A stretch of DNA of 64,000 nt from Panopea generosa (taxonomy: Eukaryota; Mollusca; Bivalvia; Adapedonta; Hiatellidae). The translations under genes and the position numbers were made by a program. Below are positions 59,846 to 64,000 of this stretch, in pieces. Each line of letters opens with the position of its first letter. Position 1 is the stretch's first letter. The notes below the pieces were generated by a model. That model saw nothing but the letters and a program-made list of their open reading frames with translations. It was not told the origin of the DNA and did not search any database. The DNA is taken from NCBI GenBank assembly GCA_029582155.1, contig CM055907.1, positions 16,032,974 to 16,096,973 on the forward strand, in the 5' to 3' direction.

Positions 59846-62800
59846 AGTTTAATCAGTAAGTATTAACATATAGAAAATATTATGAAAAAGGATTTTATTT
59901 TTTTTTTTTTTATTCAAATATCTAAACATAATGAATACGATACTGATCAAATTGAATTTACTTTTTTCTCCAGCAATACTATTATTCAAACAGAAAGTAT
60001 GTTTTAAATATCATTAGTAATGCTATATTCCTCATGATTAATGCACAAAATTAGATGTTGACTGACTAAGTACACTTTTGCAATCGCAGACTACGATGCA
60101 GGTGAATGTCACAACTATGTAGATAAAACATACACCGCTGATTGAAGAAACATTGGGACAGAGTAAGTGTGTCGGTAAATTGCAATTTCGCCTCGAGTTA
60201 TCAGCAAACATTGACGCTACCTTGTGTATTGTCAAGCAATGTGATATTCCGGTTTATAAAGGTATTTATTGTTCCAATATCGACACAAATTCAGTTTCCG
60301 GAATAGAGAGGTTCTAGTTTATATAAGGTTATTGCGCTATACAAAAACACGTATTACTTCAGGACTTTTGAAAAAGCACGGTTTGAGGAGCATTATGTTC
60401 TACAGAGTGTTTAGTTTACCGAGGATACATTGAAAATATATTAAATAAGTCTGCTCCGTAAACAACAAGTCGCAAAACCGTGCTTTGAGAATAATGCCAA
60501 TTAAATATATAAGAGACACTTATGACCAATGCTCAAGAAGGTTATTCCGTTGCATGTTCGCAAATGAAATAACATCGAAAATAAAACAGGTAATTACTTT
60601 GCCGAGCCTAACATTTATATGGCGCTAATAAGGTTGAGTCTAGACTACGGTGTCATATTAAGAATCCACCCAATGTCAGCTGCACACACTTGCACAACTG
60701 CAGTGGTGTCTTTTGTAATGAACAACTATTCGCTGATTGCATATTATAATTAAATTGCGACTGGCTATCTGTGGTCTGTGCTTGATGTTTGTTTTTATGC
60801 TGACATAAGAGATTTGTACGATGACATTAGAAAATATATATGATAACAATTAACAGCAAATAAAGTATTCAAATGCCTTCAATGGCTGCGAAACATACAA
60901 AACATTGTAAAACTACATGTATTTGTAAATTTTCAAAATACAAAACCGCTTAAGGCGTCAGTTTAAACTTATTCATTTTACTTCGATTGTGAAACAACTA
61001 ATGCAAATCACGCCCGAAGTCTTTCTGGGTCGAAGAAGTACAGAAACTAAGTATTTGACATTGAAATCATCAGAGGAATTCAAAAGGTCTTATTGTTAGC
61101 ATGAACCGAAATAAAGTTTAAAATTTGTCTAAAGCGGTATTGAACTAAATTCTAATATTAATACTAAGTTCCATGCTATCTGCAGATGTTTCTTTATAGC
61201 TTTTTATAGTTGTAAAGTCCATTGAAGCATGCATGCAAAAAGAGCATACATGAACAAACTGTCTAGGAACGTGTAATGAAAAACTAGCCAATAAGAAACT
61301 TCAGCATGTCTGACTGTTTCATATCTAAACGAGACGACGTAAGGATACATGGTTCTGTCAGACTATCCACTTTCCAATTTATAGCATCTACAAAAACATA
61401 AAACATATGAAAGGTGTGTGACCCGTGATGGGTGTTTCGTTCTTACGGCCAAATTAGTTTATATTTCGCAATATTGATCCCTATATACATATTTTTTAGT
61501 TTCAGTTTTGTTTAAATGGAAGGGTTACTTTGTCTTCGGGACAAATAAGCGGACGTTGATTCTATATAGGGATACTATGGGAAAACATCACTTTGTAGGT
61601 AGATATATTGTAGGTCAAACGCTCACTTTATACCCAAAGATATTGGTGAAAGCTTTGATCGTTTAAAAATATAACTCTACACATCATGTTCTCGTTAAAA
61701 CTGTGATAATTCAAGTTGGTTAGATAAAGTGATGCAATGGGCAAGCTTCGAAATTTCTTGGCAATGCATCTGTAATTATTATGTAATAAAATGTTCCATG
61801 CATTCTAAACTGCATGCACACTTATCGTGACAGTATACAAAGATTCGTTCATTTGTAAGGAGAGAACGCTATTTTTGTGGTTTACTGGGAATTTAGATTA
61901 TGCAATGCTGTATCAATGGCAATTTTAATGCAGTCATCAACTAGAAGTGTTAAGACATATGAACTGCATGCGTCTCCTTCAAGGCGTTTATTTTAAATAA
62001 TGTATGACAATATTTATAGTCTGTTACAAATTGTAAATAACACAAGCTCTCCAGGGTGTAAACATATGTCTCAACTGCATTCACAGTGAGAGAGTGACGC
62101 AAGCTTAAACTCATTTGAAGTAATAGTTAATGTTACACGCACTATATGCATTCATCTGATGACGAAAACCCTAAAAATGAAAATAAGTATTTTGGACAAA
62201 CCGTGTTTATGAAATTGAATTTGCTGTATTTTGATGAAACTCTCGCAATACATTATCAACTTCCGACTAACTTTAGTTTCCATTCCAAAGTTCAACGAAA
62301 AATTAGAGTTCCATGTATGTTTAAGAAGGAAGGTGTAATAGTGTTTCGTTTAATTAAATTGATTATATTTGGCAGCTCTCTTACCACATTTATCTGAGTT
62401 AACCTTAACCATAGGTAAAGTAAGTGTTTGTCCCATAGCAGAAATAACATTCAAAGATAACATGTTCCACAACCGCCATAACAGCTAACCAACTCTTTCT
62501 CTTTCTCTATATATATATATTGATATTGTGATAATTATTAGAAGTAAAGACCAGACTACGGCAAGTGCGCAAACCATAGACAAAATATCAAGGCATCTAC
62601 CAAGCAAATATATTTGGTGTCAACCATGACTTATAAATTATGGTTTTACATACATAAACTGATAGTTTTATGTGAGTAAGATCCAGTAAAGGAATAATGA
62701 CTACTCACATACTATACGAAGGGCAGACATAGATATCCGTTGAACTATAGAGATACAGTAAAAAATGATTTTTTTCATTAAGGGAGACAATTTTTATATA

Positions 62801-62924
62801 GATATATTGATATTCATATAAAGGTATGTATAGGTGTATATATCATATTAATAATGATAAGAATGAAATAGATATAGTTGACTTGAGCAACGTTCTAACT
62901 TCCCCCTCCAGATATCGTTGCTTA
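59846..62924. other. AT-rich sequence, no supported gene
   Basis: A loose inverted repeat (AAAGCACGGTTT at 60373 and AAACCGTGCTTT at 60475) is present. The open frame 62146-62397 (+, 83 codons) has a polar start and no recognised domain. A TA run is at 62507-62520. Confidence 0.35.
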
Positions 62925-63000
62925 GCAAGCAATGATATACGAGCACGCTGATTGGTTATTTGCATCAACGGAAGTAAAATAACGTCATTGTTTGGTAAAT
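62925..63000 (+). repeat. Solo arm of the CRE/CCAAT TIR element
   Basis: Aligns base for base with 2132-2205: GCAATG, GAGCAC, GATTGG, CATCAACGGAAG-type, AACGTCA and GTTTGGTA, with the ATTGG to GTTTGGTA distance of 39 in both. The CRE is mutated to AACGTCA here. Immediately upstream is a near-perfect palindrome around TTGCTTAGCAAGCAA. Confidence 0.55.
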
Positions 63001-64000
63001 ATATCCAATTGAAATTTTATGATTATTGGACGTCAAGCAGAAAATTCGATGATTTTAACAAAAGAATATAACGTTTCTGAATCGAGTAATTCAAACATAC
63101 GAAGAAACTGCCACCCCATTTGAACGGTCGGTAGCAAAAGCAAACAATCTAACCGATATAAAAACTATTATAAGTAATTTACATGAATAATGCGTTACAG
63201 AGATAGAACCTGACGTTAAGTTTATGTACACAAGGTCACTTCAATAACAATAACATAAAGGTGTCACCGTACGTGCAGAAACTGAAATTTATTATCGGCA
63301 AAACTTCGCAGATTATTTTTGCCAACTCGTTAAATAAACGTAACATTTAATGAGCTCTTATGTAAGATTCTTTATAAATATGGTTTGAATTTTCGCAGTA
63401 TTGTATGAAATAGTAAGATGTTTTCATTTATGTGTAATTTAATACTTTTTGTATTTGTTTAATGTCTACTTATTCAAGATATTGGTTTAATATATTTTGT
63501 CTACTTTTTTTACGTTTCAATAAGCGTTTAAATAATATTAACGTGCATTTGTTTCTAATTCGTTTCTAATTATGCTCAGATTGTTCTTTAAATTGAGAAA
63601 ATTCAATTCAATCAGTGAATCTGGTTGATGTACAACCAGCGCTTGATGTCACATTTCCACACTATTTCCCTCTCCAAAAACAAGTACAGCCGACACGTCA
63701 AGCAACATAAATTCTATAGACTGAATACAAAGAAGAAGGTATAAATAACCAATCCCAATTTTGACACATCTGAAGGACTAAATTGCAATTGCTTTCTGAA
63801 AACTCCTAGTAGAAACACATAATTGATCATAATGTCGGGTTGCAGGAAATGACAGTATGCCTGACTTACATGTATGACCATCTATATACTATGCGGCTAA
63901 AAACAAAATTACTAAGACACTTTTCCTGGAACAGGATAATAACATTTAAAGCATTTTTTTGTTGTTAACTTACAACATTATTTCACTTTTTATACTACAA
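63001..64000. other. AT-rich sequence, nothing recognised
   Basis: No open frame, repeat or RNA signal was noticed to the end of the window. Confidence 0.4.

Noticed and set aside
60373-60494. Inverted repeat AAAGCACGGTTT / AAACCGTGCTTT
   Set aside because: Short arms with unmatched surroundings; too weak to call an element.
1-64000. CRISPR array, bacterial operon, integrated virus or toxin gene
   Set aside because: No spaced direct-repeat array of the right type, no ribosome-binding-site-led gene runs, and no recognisable polymerase, capsid, envelope or toxin sequence in any frame inspected.

Overview
This window looks like AT-rich, repeat-dense, gene-poor eukaryotic (animal) nuclear DNA. 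It has no operon structure and no long open frame. It is full of microsatellites, minisatellites, tRNA-derived SINEs and short terminal-inverted-repeat (TIR) DNA elements. The SINE and MITE types are those I associate with lophotrochozoans, and a bivalve mollusc is my best guess. That assignment is inference from repeat style, because no diagnostic gene is present. No intact tRNA, rRNA or snRNA gene and no CRISPR array was seen. Layout. 0-13 kb: compound TG/CTGT and TA microsatellites; a TIR element (1571-2230) whose arms carry a CCAAT box and a perfect CRE (TGACGTCA), with a third arm copy at 62.9 kb; a 458-bp MITE (7029-7486) with a sister at 57.6 kb; a foldback hairpin at 10.3 kb; a pogo-like non-autonomous element (11.7-12.6 kb). 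14-25 kb: a MITE of a family seen at least four times (TIR CAGTCAAACCTGT), SINEs, and a degenerate 18-bp G/T-rich array. 25-37 kb: mostly featureless AT-rich DNA with a few exon-like islands (26.2 and 36.1 kb), SINEs and a roughly 190-bp GATG tetranucleotide tract. 38-45 kb: the most structured part, a diverged tandem duplication (about 38.2-40.9 and 41.8-44.9 kb). Plus-strand reading frames can be aligned between the copies and are interrupted in copy 1. A carboxylesterase-like C-terminal exon lies on the minus strand inside copy 1. 45-53 kb: two copies of a palindromic foldback element whose arms hold a hammerhead-ribozyme-like motif, a second small duplication, more SINEs and MITEs, a perfect-period 62-bp array, and a 51-bp array that stays open on the minus strand as a 17-residue repeat. 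53-64 kb: a 37-bp array, a 103-bp tandem duplication, the second 458-bp-type MITE and a long-arm hairpin at 59.1 kb. Nothing here forms a pathway. The few coding candidates are isolated exons or gene relics. The coherent story is repeat birth, insertion and local duplication: one MITE (38538-38780) sits in only one copy of the 38-45 kb duplication, so it inserted after the duplication or was lost from the other copy. All similarities were found by eye, and family names are given only where a motif supports them.
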